Assembly: GCF_001729745.1 (NCBI RefSeq) | Contig: NZ_CP017186.1 | Span: 4,402,001-4,466,000, forward strand | Origin: Enterobacter hormaechei subsp. hoffmannii | GTDB lineage: Bacteria > Pseudomonadota > Gammaproteobacteria > Enterobacterales > Enterobacteriaceae | Direction: 5' to 3' | Length of the DNA stretch: 64,000 nucleotides | Shown: piece by piece, positions 43,053 to 52,775 of the stretch | How the letters are laid out: every line of letters starts with the position of its first letter | How positions within the stretch are numbered: position 1 is the stretch's first letter | The notes under the pieces: generated by a model | Databases searched by the model: none | What the model saw: only the letters and a program-made list of their open reading frames with translations | What the model was told of the DNA's origin: nothing | Made by a program: the position numbers and the translations under genes

Positions 43053-44039
43053 ATGAAAATAAAAGCAAGCTTGATCCTCACCGTTGCCGCTCTGGCGTTG
43101 TCCGGTTCCGCTTTAGCAGAAGTGAAAATCGCCCTGGTGGCGAAGTCCTTAGGAAATGGATTCTTCGAGGCAGCGAACGTCGGCGCGCAGGAGGCGGCCA
43201 AAGAGTTAGGCGATGTAAAAGTGATTTATACCGGCCCGACTACCACCACGGCGGAAGCGCAGATCGAGGTGCTGAACGGGTTGATCGCCCAGGGCGTGGA
43301 TGCGATCGCGATTTCCGCGAACGATCCGGACGCCGTCGTGCCGGTGCTGAAAAAAGCGATGCAGCGCGGCATTAAGGTTGTGTCGTGGGACTCCGGGGTG
43401 GCGAAAGCCGGACGCCAGATCCACCTCAACCCGTCCAATAATGCCCTGATTGGCGAAACCAACGTGAAGCTCGCCGCCGACGCGCTGAAAGCGCTGAATG
43501 TCGAGAAAGGCGACGTGGCGGTGCTGAGTGCCACGCCAACCTCCACCAACCAGAATACCTGGATTGCGGAGATGAAAAAGGTGCTGTCGAAGTACCCGTC
43601 CGTCAATCTGGTGACCGTGGCCTACGGAGACGATCTCTCTGACAAAAGCTACCGCGAAGCGGTCGGCTTGCTGAAAACCTACCCCGAACTGAAAGTGATT
43701 GTTTCGCCATCGTCCGTGGGCATCGTGGCCGCTGCGCAGGCGGTGAAGGACCAGGGCAAGATTGGCAAAGTGTACGTCACCGGTTTAGGCCTGCCGTCCG
43801 AGATGGCGGGCGCGGTGAAGTCCGGCGCGAGCAAGAGCTTTGCCATCTGGAACCCGATTGACCTCGGCTATGCGGCAACCTACCTGGCGGATGACCTGGT
43901 GAAAGGCACGGCCACGAAAGGTGAGGCCAGCATGGGCAGACTGGGCAAAGTGAAGCTGGATGCTGACGGCAACGGCGCGATGGCCGAGCCGTTCGTCTAC
44001 GATGCCAGCAATATTGATAAGTTCTCGAAAATCTTTTGA
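43053..44039 (+). CDS. Rhamnose ABC transporter, periplasmic binding protein
   Basis: Sugar-binding protein of the ribose/AI-2/rhamnose group, 328 residues from ATG 43053 with GGAG upstream. The signal peptide is MKIKASLILTVAALALSGSA, cleaved before EVKIALVAKSLGNGFFEAAN. Ligand-region segments are GPTTTTAEAQIEVLNGLI, VSWDSGVAKAGRQIHLNP and SPSSVGIVAAAQAV. Family similarity is closest to rhizobial RhaS (a different protein from the AraC-type RhaS) and to LsrB. Rhamnose as ligand is inferred from placement between rhaD and rhaM. Confidence 0.85.
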   Translation: MKIKASLILTVAALALSGSALAEVKIALVAKSLGNGFFEAANVGAQEAAKELGDVKVIYTGPTTTTAEAQIEVLNGLIAQGVDAIAISANDPDAVVPVLKKAMQRGIKVVSWDSGVAKAGRQIHLNPSNNALIGETNVKLAADALKALNVEKGDVAVLSATPTSTNQNTWIAEMKKVLSKYPSVNLVTVAYGDDLSDKSYREAVGLLKTYPELKVIVSPSSVGIVAAAQAVKDQGKIGKVYVTGLGLPSEMAGAVKSGASKSFAIWNPIDLGYAATYLADDLVKGTATKGEASMGRLGKVKLDADGNGAMAEPFVYDASNIDKFSKIF

Positions 44040-44047
44040 TGCAATTT

Positions 44048-44112
44048 GTAGGCCGGATAAGCGTAGCGCCATCCGGCAAAAGGCGGGTGGCGCTGCCGCT
44101 TACCCGCCCTAC
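44048..44112. repeat. Pair of REP palindromes between binding-protein and ATPase genes
   Basis: GTAGGCCGGATAAGC...ATCCGGC (44048-44077) and GCGGGTGGCGC...CCGCCCTAC (44083-44112). A REP pair after the binding-protein gene is a common way to keep that transcript more abundant than the membrane genes. Confidence 0.88.
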
Positions 44113-44138
44113 AAATTCCTCTGTCCAGGAGAACTATC

Positions 44139-45641
44139 ATGACCCCATTGCTACAGCTTTCTGGCATCACCAAGGTGTTCCCCGGCGTGCGTGCTCTTGA
44201 GAACGTGCAGCTTGCGCTGTGGCCCGGCAAAGTGACCGCCCTGATAGGCGAAAACGGCGCGGGCAAGTCGACGCTGGTCAAAGTGATGACCGGCATTTAC
44301 CAGCCCGACGAGGGCGAAATTCTCTATAAAGCGATCCCCGTTCATCTCCCGACGCCGGAGTCGGCGCATAAAATGGGCATCACCGCCATTCACCAGGAAA
44401 CCGTGCTGTTTGATGAACTCTCGGTCACCGAGAATATTTTTGTCGGTCAGTACCTTCACAAAGGCTTCCTGAAAAAGCTCGACTGGCCGGAAATGCACCG
44501 CCGGGCGCAGGCGATCCTCATGCGGCTGGAAGTGCAAATCGACCCGCGCGCGACGCTGAAAACCCTGAGCATCGCCCAGCGTCATATGGTGGCGATTGCC
44601 CGCGCGCTGTCGTTTGAGGCGCAGGTGGTGATCCTCGATGAACCCACGGCGGCGCTGTCGCAGCATGAAATCCTCGAGTTTTACCAGATTGTGGAGCGCT
44701 TAAAGCAGGAGGGCAAAGCCATCCTGTTTATCTCCCACAAGTTCGACGAGATTTTTGAGCTGGCGGACCATTATACCATTTTGCGCGACGGCGCGTTCGT
44801 CGGCGCAGGTGCAATAAATGAGATCACCGAGGAGCGCATGGTGTCGATGATGGTCGGGCGCGCCATTACCCAAACTTTCCCTAAAATCGACTGCGAAAAA
44901 GGCGAGACGGTGCTGGAGGTGAAAAACCTCTGCCATCCGACCGAGTTTGCGCATATCTCGTTCTCCCTGCGTAAAGGGGAAATCCTCGGCTTTTACGGGC
45001 TGGTGGGGGCCGGGCGTACCGAGCTGATGCAGGCGCTTTCCGGCGTCACGCGGCCATCGTCCGGGGAAATTATCCTCAACGGACAGCCCAGGCGCTTCCG
45101 CCAGCCTGCGGATGCGATCAAAGCCGGTATCGTCTGCGTGCCGGAAGAAAGACAGAAACAGGGGGCGATTATCGCCCTGCCGATTGCCCAGAACATCAGC
45201 CTGCCTCAGCTCAGCAAGCTCAATCCGAACGGTGTGCTGCATGACGACCGTGAATGGAAGCTGGCGGACGAGTACGCCAAACGCCTGCTAGTGAAAGCCT
45301 TCAGCTGGAAGCAGGCGGTGGAGACCCTCTCTGGCGGCAACCAGCAAAAGGTCGTGATCGGCAAATGGCTGGCGACGCACCCTGACGTGATTATCCTCGA
45401 TGAGCCGACAAAAGGCATCGATATCGGCTCAAAAGCAGCCGTGCATCAGTTTATGTCCGAGCTGGTCAGTCAGGGGCTGGCGGTAATTATGGTCTCGTCC
45501 GAACTGCCGGAAGTGATGGGCATGGCGGATCGCATTATCGTCATGCACGAGGGGCTGATGGTGGCCGAGTACCAGGCGGGAGACGCGACGGCGGAAACCA
45601 TCGTCAGCGCCGCCAGCGGTGCAAAACAGGAGGCGGCATAA
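44139..45641 (+). CDS. Rhamnose ABC transporter, duplicated ATPase subunit
   Basis: RbsA/XylG-type protein of 500 residues with two ABC domains. Domain 1 has Walker A GENGAGKST, signature LSIAQRHMVAIARAL and Walker B VVILDEPTAAL. Domain 2 (about 255-495) has a degenerate P-loop GLVGAGRTEL, signature LSGGNQQKVVIGKW and VIILDEPTKGID. This asymmetry is normal in the family. The stop overlaps the next gene's start by 1 nt. Confidence 0.9.
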   Translation: MTPLLQLSGITKVFPGVRALENVQLALWPGKVTALIGENGAGKSTLVKVMTGIYQPDEGEILYKAIPVHLPTPESAHKMGITAIHQETVLFDELSVTENIFVGQYLHKGFLKKLDWPEMHRRAQAILMRLEVQIDPRATLKTLSIAQRHMVAIARALSFEAQVVILDEPTAALSQHEILEFYQIVERLKQEGKAILFISHKFDEIFELADHYTILRDGAFVGAGAINEITEERMVSMMVGRAITQTFPKIDCEKGETVLEVKNLCHPTEFAHISFSLRKGEILGFYGLVGAGRTELMQALSGVTRPSSGEIILNGQPRRFRQPADAIKAGIVCVPEERQKQGAIIALPIAQNISLPQLSKLNPNGVLHDDREWKLADEYAKRLLVKAFSWKQAVETLSGGNQQKVVIGKWLATHPDVIILDEPTKGIDIGSKAAVHQFMSELVSQGLAVIMVSSELPEVMGMADRIIVMHEGLMVAEYQAGDATAETIVSAASGAKQEAA

Positions 45642-46645
45642 TGCTTAGCTCACTCTTAAAACACCGCGAAGCCCTGCTGGGCGCGGTGATTATCCTGATG
45701 ATCGTCGCCATTGGCAGCCGCGTGCCATCGTTTATCGCGCCGGGCAACCTGGTGGAGATGTTTAACGACACCGCCATTCTGATCGTCCTCGCGCTCGGGC
45801 AGATGATGGTGCTGCTCACGAAAGGCATCGACCTGTCGATGGCGGCCAATCTGGCCCTGACCGGGATGATTGTCGCCCTGATTAATTTCCATTACCCGGA
45901 CGTGCCCGTCTGGGCGCTGCTGATCCTTGCCAGCGTGCTTGGGCTGCTGATGGGCGCGATAAACGGCCTGCTGGTGTGGAAGCTGGGCATTCCGGCGATT
46001 GTGGTAACGCTCGGCACTATGAGCATCTACCGCGGAATGATCTTTTTGCTCTCCGGCGGCGGCTGGGTGAACTCAAACCAGATGGGTACAGATTTCCTCG
46101 GCCTGCCACGTGCGTCAGTGCTGGGCTTGCCGGTGCTGAGCTGGTGTGCCATCGCCGCGCTGCTGCTGGTGGGCTACTTCCTGCGCTACAGCCGCACCGG
46201 ACGAGCGCTCTACACCGCAGGCGGTAATGCCACGGCAGCGTACTACACCGGGATCAACGCCGGAAAAATGCAGTTCATTAGTTTCTGCCTTTCCGGTCTG
46301 CTGGCCGGGTTCTGCGGCTACCTGTGGATATCGCGCTTTGCCGTTGCGTATGTTGACGTCGCTAACGGTTTTGAATTGCAGGTGGTGGCAGCCTGTGTGA
46401 TTGGGGGGATCAGCACCATGGGCGGCACCGGGCGCGTGCTCGGCTGTCTGTTTGGCGCACTGTTCCTCGGGGTGATTAACAACGCCCTGCCGGTGATCGG
46501 CGTCTCACCGTTCTGGCAGATGGCGATTTCCGGCACGGTAATTGTGATAGCGGTGCTGCTGAACGAGCGCGGCAATAAACGTAAAGGCCGATTGATACTG
46601 CGCGATGCGGCGCTGGCACGTCAGAAACTGGCGGTGAAATCATGA
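45641..46645 (+). CDS. Rhamnose ABC transporter, permease 1
   Basis: RbsC/AraH-type membrane subunit of 334 residues with about nine helices. Family marks are LTKGIDLSMAANLALTGMI, LGTMSIYRGMIFLLSGG, YTAGGNATAAYYTGIN and VVAACVIGGISTMGGTG. It corresponds to rhizobial RhaP. It overlaps the ATPase gene by 1 nt and the next permease by 4 nt, so translation is coupled. Confidence 0.9.
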   Translation: MLSSLLKHREALLGAVIILMIVAIGSRVPSFIAPGNLVEMFNDTAILIVLALGQMMVLLTKGIDLSMAANLALTGMIVALINFHYPDVPVWALLILASVLGLLMGAINGLLVWKLGIPAIVVTLGTMSIYRGMIFLLSGGGWVNSNQMGTDFLGLPRASVLGLPVLSWCAIAALLLVGYFLRYSRTGRALYTAGGNATAAYYTGINAGKMQFISFCLSGLLAGFCGYLWISRFAVAYVDVANGFELQVVAACVIGGISTMGGTGRVLGCLFGALFLGVINNALPVIGVSPFWQMAISGTVIVIAVLLNERGNKRKGRLILRDAALARQKLAVKS

Positions 46646-47643
46646 GCAAAATGATGACATCTGAAGCAATCAAACCCACTTCTGCGCCGGGCATCTTCCA
46701 GCGTCTGCTGTGCTGGGAGGGGTTCCTGCTGGCGGTGACGCTGGCGGTGTTTGTGGTGAACGCGCTCGCCTCACCCTACTTCCTCAATATCTGGAACCTC
46801 TCCGACGCGACGTTCAACTTCACCGAAAAAGCGATCATCGTGTTGCCGATGGCGATGCTGATTATCGCCAGGGAAATTGACCTGTCGGTAGCCTCCACCA
46901 TCGCGCTCAGCTCCACGGTGATGGGCTTTTGCGCGGCGGCGGGCGTCGATACGCCGCTGCTGGTCTGCGTCGGATTAGGCGTCGGGCTACTGTGCGGGCT
47001 GTTCAACGGCATTCTGGTGACGCGCTTTAACCTGTCGTCCATCGTCATCACCATCGGCACCATGAGCCTGTACCGCGGGATCACCTACATTCTGCTCGGG
47101 GACCAGGCGCTGAACAGCTACCCGGAGAGCTTCGCCTGGTTCGGCCAGGGCTACGTCTGGGGCGCGCTGTCGTTTGAATTCGCGCTGTTTATCGTGCTGG
47201 CCGCTCTGTTTGCCTTTGTGCTGCACCGCACCAACTTTGGCCGCCGCACCTACGCCATCGGCAACAACCCGACCGGCGCGTGGTACTCCGGCATCAACGT
47301 GAAGCGCCACAGCCTGATCCTCTTCGCGCTGGTGGGGCTGATGTCCGGCCTGGCGTCGGTGCTGCTTACCTCGCGACTGGGCAGCACCCGCCCGACCATC
47401 GCGATGGGCTGGGAGCTGGCGGTGGTGACGATGGCGGTGCTCGGCGGCGTCAATATTCTCGGTGGGTCCGGCAGCATGGTGGGCGTGATTATCGCCGCCT
47501 TCCTGATGGGGCTGGTGTCCTTCGGCCTGAGCCTGCTCAACGTGCCCGGCATTGTGATGTCGGTGATTATCGGCGCGATGCTGATCGTGGTGATTTCGCT
47601 GCCGATTATTACCCGCCGGATGATGCAGCGAAGACGGAATTAA
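46642..47643 (+). CDS. Rhamnose ABC transporter, permease 2
   Basis: Second RbsC-type membrane subunit of 333 residues, homologous to but distinct from permease 1, giving a heterodimeric channel. It has AREIDLSVASTIALSSTVM, IGTMSLYRGITYILLGD, YAIGNNPTGAWYSGINVKR and VTMAVLGGVNILGGSGSM. It corresponds to rhizobial RhaQ and is followed by a C-rich palindrome. Confidence 0.9.
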   Translation: MSKMMTSEAIKPTSAPGIFQRLLCWEGFLLAVTLAVFVVNALASPYFLNIWNLSDATFNFTEKAIIVLPMAMLIIAREIDLSVASTIALSSTVMGFCAAAGVDTPLLVCVGLGVGLLCGLFNGILVTRFNLSSIVITIGTMSLYRGITYILLGDQALNSYPESFAWFGQGYVWGALSFEFALFIVLAALFAFVLHRTNFGRRTYAIGNNPTGAWYSGINVKRHSLILFALVGLMSGLASVLLTSRLGSTRPTIAMGWELAVVTMAVLGGVNILGGSGSMVGVIIAAFLMGLVSFGLSLLNVPGIVMSVIIGAMLIVVISLPIITRRMMQRRRN

Positions 47644-47647
47644 ATTG

Positions 47648-47741
47648 CCCCTCACCCCTGCCCTCTCCCCTGAGGGGAGAGGGTGAAAAGCCGCACCGAG
47701 CAGTCCCCTCTCCCCTCCGGGGAGAGGGTTAGGGTGAGGGG
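47648..47741. repeat. C-rich palindromic element, copy 5 (full length)
   Basis: CCCCTCACCCCTGCCC to GGGTGAGGGG, with the linker GCCGCACCGAGCAGT, nearly identical to copy 1. It lies between the permease and the lactaldehyde reductase genes. Confidence 0.88.
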
Positions 47742-47778
47742 AACGGATTACCTCAAAAGCATATTAAGGAGAATTATC

Positions 47779-48927
47779 ATGAGCTTTATGTTGGCACTCC
47801 CCAAAATCAGCCTGCACGGCGCGGGCGCGATCGGCGATATGGTCAATCTGGTGGCAAACAAACAGTGGGGAAAAGCGCTGATTGTCACCGACGGCCAGTT
47901 GGTGAAGCTGGGCCTGCTCGACAGTTTGTTTTCCGCGCTCGACGCCCATCAGATGTCGTATCACCTGTTCGATGAGGTATTCCCGAATCCGACGGAAGCG
48001 CTGGTGCAAAAAGGCTATGCGGCATATCAGGATGCAGAGTGTGATTACCTGATTGCCTTTGGCGGCGGCAGCCCGATTGATACCGCCAAGGCAATCAAAA
48101 TCCTCACCGCCAACCCCGGTCCGTCAACCGATTATTCCGGCGTCGGCAAGGTGAAAAACGCGGGCGTGCCGCTGGTGGCGATCAACACCACCGCAGGCAC
48201 GGCAGCGGAGATGACCAGCAACGCGGTGATCATCGACTCCGCGCGGCAGGTGAAAGAGGTGATCATCGATCCGAACATCATCCCCGATATCGCCGTGGAC
48301 GATGCCAGCGTGATGCTCGATATTCCGGCCTCCGTGACCGCCGCAACCGGCATGGACGCGCTAACCCACGCCATTGAAGCTTACGTCTCCGTGGGCGCAC
48401 ACCCGCTGACCGATGCCAACGCGCTGGAAGCCATTCGCCTGATCAACCTCTGGCTGCCGAAAGCGGTCGAAGACGGTCACAACCTGGAAGCGCGCGAGCA
48501 GATGGCCTTTGGGCAGTATCTGGCGGGCATGGCGTTTAACAGCGCCGGGCTGGGGCTGGTGCATGCTCTGGCGCACCAGCCGGGCGCGACGCACAACCTG
48601 CCGCACGGCGTGTGCAACGCCATCCTGCTGCCGATCATCGAAAACTTTAACCGCCCGAACGCGGTCGCCCGATTCGCCCGTGTGGCGCAGGCGATGGGCG
48701 TTGACACGCGCGGCATGAGCGATGAAGCGGCCAGCATGTCAGCCATTCAGGCGATTCGCGATCTAAGTGCCCGCGTCGGCATTCCGTCCGGATTTAGCCA
48801 GCTCGGCGTCACCAAAGCCGATATTGAAGGCTGGCTGGATAAAGCCCTCGCTGACCCGTGCACGCCGTGCAACCCGCGCACCGCCAGCCGCGATGAGGTC
48901 CGCGAGCTGTACCTGGAGGCATTATGA
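47779..48927 (+). CDS. fucO: Lactaldehyde reductase (FucO type)
   Basis: Iron-dependent group III alcohol dehydrogenase of 382 residues, the FucO length, from ATG 47779 ([20 protein letters not shown]) with AAGGAG upstream; a longer frame crosses the repeat and is rejected. NAD-binding [13 protein letters not shown] is present. Fe ligands are the Asp and His in [12 protein letters not shown] and the His pair in [19 protein letters not shown]. It reduces L-lactaldehyde from RhaD to 1,2-propanediol. In E. coli fucO sits in the fucose regulon. Its last bases overlap the rhaM start. Confidence 0.93.
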   Translation: MSFMLALPKISLHGAGAIGDMVNLVANKQWGKALIVTDGQLVKLGLLDSLFSALDAHQMSYHLFDEVFPNPTEALVQKGYAAYQDAECDYLIAFGGGSPIDTAKAIKILTANPGPSTDYSGVGKVKNAGVPLVAINTTAGTAAEMTSNAVIIDSARQVKEVIIDPNIIPDIAVDDASVMLDIPASVTAATGMDALTHAIEAYVSVGAHPLTDANALEAIRLINLWLPKAVEDGHNLEAREQMAFGQYLAGMAFNSAGLGLVHALAHQPGATHNLPHGVCNAILLPIIENFNRPNAVARFARVAQAMGVDTRGMSDEAASMSAIQAIRDLSARVGIPSGFSQLGVTKADIEGWLDKALADPCTPCNPRTASRDEVRELYLEAL

Positions 48928-49238
48928 TCCGCAAAGCGTTTGTGATGCAGGTAAACCCGGATGCGCACGAGGAGTATGCGCGCCGCCACAACCCGATCTG
49001 GCCTGAGCTGGAAGCGGTGCTGAAAGCCCACGGCGCGCACCACTACGCCATTTACCTCGACAAAGCCCGCAACCTGCTGTTTGCGACAGTGGAGATTGAA
49101 TCGGAGGAGCGCTGGAACGCGGTGGCAAACACCGACGTCTGCCAGCGCTGGTGGAAACATATGGCTGACGTTATGCCGTCTAACCCGGACAACAGCCCGG
49201 TGAGTGCGGAGCTGAACGAGGTGTTTTACCTGGACTGA
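48924..49238 (+). CDS. rhaM: L-rhamnose mutarotase
   Basis: Interconverts alpha and beta anomers of L-rhamnose so that import and isomerase can use both. It is 104 residues, the E. coli length ([20 protein letters not shown]), with [20 protein letters not shown] and [13 protein letters not shown]. It is coupled to fucO by ATGA. Its last 13 bp overlap the end of the convergent rafB. Confidence 0.97.
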   Translation: MIRKAFVMQVNPDAHEEYARRHNPIWPELEAVLKAHGAHHYAIYLDKARNLLFATVEIESEERWNAVANTDVCQRWWKHMADVMPSNPDNSPVSAELNEVFYLD

Positions 49239-50503
49239 TGTGTTAACGCTGCTGCCCCTGCGGTAGCAGCAATCTCCCGCCTGCCACTCAGCGTAAATGC
49301 CGACACCACCGTAATCGCCAGCACGAAGCAGCCCAGCATCAGGTACGTCTCCTGGAAGCCGACCCGGTCATACATATTCCCGGCAAAGGCGGAGAGGAAA
49401 ATCGCCGCCGACTGTTTGGCAAACTGGAAGCCAATCAGGTAGATGGTGGCCGACAGGCGCGTATCAAACACCCCGGTGATGTACTTGAATGCCCCCACCA
49501 GCAGGAACGGGACTTCCAGCGCGTGCAGCATCTTCAGGGCAATCACCTCCACGGCAGTGGTGGCAAACGACGAGCCGATAATGCGCGTCGCCATGATTAC
49601 CCCGGCAATCAGCAGCGTGTTTTTCGCACCGATGCGGTTAATGATCCACGGCGAGCAGAACATGATGATCGCGTTACAGATTTCCCCCGCTGTGGTGGCG
49701 AAACCAAAGGCGCGGGTCCCCTCCTGCGGCGTGGCGAAGAAGGTTTTGAAGAAGGTAGCAAACTGCTGGTCGAAGACGTCATATACGCAGGCCACGCCAA
49801 TCACGTACAGGATGAACATCCACATTCTGCGCTGGCGGAACAGGTTGAACACGGTTTTAGCGGTGATCTGCGGCTGATTGGCGCCCAGGGCATTCATCAC
49901 CTGCGCCGTCTGGTTGGGCTTCGGTTTCGCGACCATCAGCAGCAGCATCAGCAACAGCGCCGCCGCCGATCCCATCCAGAAAACATACGACGGATCGATG
50001 CCGAACAGGATGCCGCCCGTTGAGGCGCACAGCCCCCAGCCGAGACAGCCGAACATGCGCGCCTTGCCGTACTCAAAAAAGCTGTTGCGGCTCACGCGTT
50101 CAATGTAGGCCTCAATCGCCCCAGAACCCGCTGAGAAGACAAAGCCGATATACACCCCGCCGCTCAGCGCCCCCAGCCAGATATTGGTTTTCAGCAGCGG
50201 GGCGAAGACGTACAGGAAGAACGGCGCGAACAGGAACAGCAGCACCGAAATGATCCACAGCAGGTGTTTTTTCAGCCCCAGCTTGTCCGAAATGACCCCC
50301 AGCACCGGCTGGAAGGCAATGGCCGACAGCGAGATGCAGGAGAAAACAATCCCCGTATGGGTTTTGTTCAGGCCGATGATGTCCGACAGCCAGATCGGCA
50401 GGAACGGAAAACAGGTGGCCATGATGAAGAAGTAGAGAAAGAAGAACAGCCCGAAGATCCAGAAGTTAGGGTTGTCTTTGTGGGTACAGGTTGTTGTGTT
50501 CAT
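49226..50503 (-). CDS. rafB: Raffinose/melibiose-type permease of the LacY family
   Basis: Oligosaccharide:proton symporter of 425 residues, from ATG 50503 ([20 protein letters not shown]) with GAGG upstream; upstream in-frame codons are not part of the family. It has twelve hydrophobic helices in the LacY/RafB pattern: [19 protein letters not shown], the GLKKHLL loop, [14 protein letters not shown] with the essential acidic and Arg residues, [14 protein letters not shown], and [17 protein letters not shown]. It is closer to plasmid RafB than to LacY as I recall them. The alpha-galactosidase gene is 44 nt upstream in the same operon. Confidence 0.9.
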   Translation of the reverse strand: MNTTTCTHKDNPNFWIFGLFFFLYFFIMATCFPFLPIWLSDIIGLNKTHTGIVFSCISLSAIAFQPVLGVISDKLGLKKHLLWIISVLLFLFAPFFLYVFAPLLKTNIWLGALSGGVYIGFVFSAGSGAIEAYIERVSRNSFFEYGKARMFGCLGWGLCASTGGILFGIDPSYVFWMGSAAALLLMLLLMVAKPKPNQTAQVMNALGANQPQITAKTVFNLFRQRRMWMFILYVIGVACVYDVFDQQFATFFKTFFATPQEGTRAFGFATTAGEICNAIIMFCSPWIINRIGAKNTLLIAGVIMATRIIGSSFATTAVEVIALKMLHALEVPFLLVGAFKYITGVFDTRLSATIYLIGFQFAKQSAAIFLSAFAGNMYDRVGFQETYLMLGCFVLAITVVSAFTLSGRREIAATAGAAALTHQSR

Positions 50504-50547
50504 TATTTTTATCCTCAACGGAGGGCCGGTTGCCCGGCCCGTCACCC

Positions 50548-52671
50548 TTACACGCGTTCCACACCAATCAGAATGGCGGTTTCTGGATCCAGAATTGGCA
50601 GCGCAATACCCGCCTGCATCAGCCATTCACCGCTTACCGTTTGCGGCGCGTCCATCCACGCCGGCAGCTTGCGCATGGTGTGCCCGCCCTCGCCCGTAAT
50701 CTGAATGTTCGGGTGATCGAGCAGCGTGATGCGGTACTGCGCGCTGGCGTCTAACCCCGGCATGCGCAGCGGCATCATCAGGGTGTAATCCGGCATCGCG
50801 AGCTGGCTGACCAAAAACAGCCCCTGCGTCTTGTCTTCGCTCACTATACCCTGCGCCAGGGTGGTGGCGTCCGGCATATCCACGCGCCACTGGGTGCCGT
50901 GATGAATGACCTCGCGCCACCGCTTATACAGCGCGGCGTAATGTCGATAGCCTTCACGCTCCTGCGCGTCGACGGTGAGCGGATCCAGCTCCAGCCCCAT
51001 GTGACCAAACAGCGCCGTCAGCCCGCGGAACTGAATGCTGTGCTGGCGGAAGGTAGCGTGACATTTATGATGACCGATATGCGCCCCCATCACCTCCGGC
51101 GGGAAGAAGTAGCCCATGCCGCGCTGGATAGTATTGCGCTCCAGCGCGTCGTTATTGTCGGACGCCCAGAAGCGGTGGCAGCGGGTCAGCACTTCATAAT
51201 CGATTCGCCCGCCACCCGACGAGCAGGATTCAAACTCAATGTGCGGGAAACGCTCGCCCAGCACGTCCAGCAGGCGATAAAACTGGCGGGTCTGGGCATC
51301 GGCGGCGGCTTTGCCCTTGTGCCCTGGCTGCACCAGCTCGCGGTTCATGTCCCATTTCACGTAGTCGACCGCATGCTCGCCCAGCAGCCAGCTCATGCGC
51401 TCGACCAGATAATCAAAGGCCTGCGGAATATTAAGATTGAGCACCAGCTGATGTCGCCCGGTCGCCTGGGCGTAGCCCCGCAGCGCCAGCACCCAGTCAG
51501 GGTGCGCGCGGTACAGATCGGAATCCGGGTTAATCATCTCCGGCTCAACCCAGATACCAAACTCCATGCCGAGCTGTTTAACGTGATCGATTACCGGCTT
51601 AAGGCCGTTCGGGTATTTTTTCTCGTCCAGATACCAGTCGCCCAGCGCGGCGTGGTCGTCGTTGCGGCCTTTGAACCAGCCGTCGTCAATGATAAAGCGC
51701 TCCACGCCCAGCGCTGCGGCCTCGTCGGCCATGCGCATGATGTAGTCCGGATCGTGGTCGAAGTAGATCCCCTCCCAGGTGTTGAGATGCACCGGGCGCG
51801 GTTTATCTTCCGGGAAGCGGATAACGTTATCGCGCAGGTAGCGGTGGAACTGCTGGCTCATGCCATTCAGCCCGTGCGGGGAGTGGCTGGCATACAGGCG
51901 CGGCGTCCAGAGCGTTTCCCCCTCTTCAATCGCCATTTCACCCGGCAGGTAGAGCGCTTCGGCCTGCATATAGCGGCGGCCATCGGTTTTCACCTCTGCG
52001 CGCAGGCGGTGGTTGCCGCTCCAGCCCAGATGCACACCCCAGACGTCGCCCTGCATTTCGCTGAACGATGGCGTACCGGCGATCAGCGCCGGGAAATGTT
52101 CGTGGGAGGTTTTACCCCGGCGGTTTTCAATCACAAAGCTGTCATGTTCAAGCATCACGCGGTGCGGCTGAAACTCCCTGATCCAGCGTCCGTGGAAGGC
52201 CATCACCTCCTGCGCGCGCTCGGCAATCGGGAGCGTCACGGCAAAGCGATCCACCTGCCACGCCTGCGTTTTCAGGTTGGTTAACCCATGGCGCACCACC
52301 AGTACGCCGCTGGCATCCAGCGTTAATTCACTGGTCAGGCGCAGGCCCGCCTGTTTATCTTCCGCCGTTACCGTCAGGGTTTGCCCCTGCTGTTGTACGC
52401 CTGTGGTGGTGAAGACAGGCGATCCGTCCAGCCCCTGACGATGCCCATCGATGCCGGGCGAACCAAACAGGCCGTGCCCCAGCTCTGCCATCAGCGTGAC
52501 GGGGGAGTCGACGTCCAGCCTGCCGTTAGCAACCGGGCGCGCAATACTCAGCACATCCTGCGGCGAGAATTGCTGAAGGTGCGGCCCCCAGTAGAGAATT
52601 TCGGCGAACGGGTGGGTTTTTAGCACCACGTCAACCGTATTGCTTTCAAGTCGAAAAATGGCATCTTGCAT
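50548..52671 (-). CDS. rafA: Alpha-galactosidase, GH36
   Basis: Hydrolyses alpha-1,6-galactosides such as melibiose and raffinose in the cytosol. It is 707 residues from ATG 52671 (MQDAIFRLESNTVDVV), with AGGAG 7 nt upstream. An N-terminal beta domain (about 1-330) precedes the GH36 barrel. The nucleophile Asp is in YVKWDMNREL, the acid/base Asp is in FWASDNNDALER, and CSSGGGRIDYE lies between. The tetrameric RafA family has about 708 residues. It is first in the rafAB operon behind paired RafR operators. Confidence 0.93.
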   Translation of the reverse strand: MQDAIFRLESNTVDVVLKTHPFAEILYWGPHLQQFSPQDVLSIARPVANGRLDVDSPVTLMAELGHGLFGSPGIDGHRQGLDGSPVFTTTGVQQQGQTLTVTAEDKQAGLRLTSELTLDASGVLVVRHGLTNLKTQAWQVDRFAVTLPIAERAQEVMAFHGRWIREFQPHRVMLEHDSFVIENRRGKTSHEHFPALIAGTPSFSEMQGDVWGVHLGWSGNHRLRAEVKTDGRRYMQAEALYLPGEMAIEEGETLWTPRLYASHSPHGLNGMSQQFHRYLRDNVIRFPEDKPRPVHLNTWEGIYFDHDPDYIMRMADEAAALGVERFIIDDGWFKGRNDDHAALGDWYLDEKKYPNGLKPVIDHVKQLGMEFGIWVEPEMINPDSDLYRAHPDWVLALRGYAQATGRHQLVLNLNIPQAFDYLVERMSWLLGEHAVDYVKWDMNRELVQPGHKGKAAADAQTRQFYRLLDVLGERFPHIEFESCSSGGGRIDYEVLTRCHRFWASDNNDALERNTIQRGMGYFFPPEVMGAHIGHHKCHATFRQHSIQFRGLTALFGHMGLELDPLTVDAQEREGYRHYAALYKRWREVIHHGTQWRVDMPDATTLAQGIVSEDKTQGLFLVSQLAMPDYTLMMPLRMPGLDASAQYRITLLDHPNIQITGEGGHTMRKLPAWMDAPQTVSGEWLMQAGIALPILDPETAILIGVERV

Positions 52672-52707
52672 CGGACATCTCCTGTCATCGGGATGTCCTG
52701 AGTGTTG

Positions 52708-52746
52708 ATCCGAAACGTTTCGGATATAAACCACAACGTTTCGGAT
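52708..52746 (-). promoter_or_regulatory. Paired RafR operators
   Basis: Site 1 is a perfect 18-bp palindrome ATCCGAAACGTTTCGGAT at 52708-52725. Site 2 (52729-52746) keeps the right half GTTTCGGAT and an imperfect left half. Their centres are 21 bp apart, two helical turns, matching the raf operator arrangement known from plasmid pRSD2. Confidence 0.9.
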
Positions 52747-52775
52747 CTGTGATCGAGTTTTGAATTTTGGTGTAA

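Noticed and set aside
50899-52284. Long open frame (461 codons) on the plus strand opposite rafA
   Set aside because: It is antisense to an intact GH36 gene of high GC and has no family features; such shadow frames are expected.
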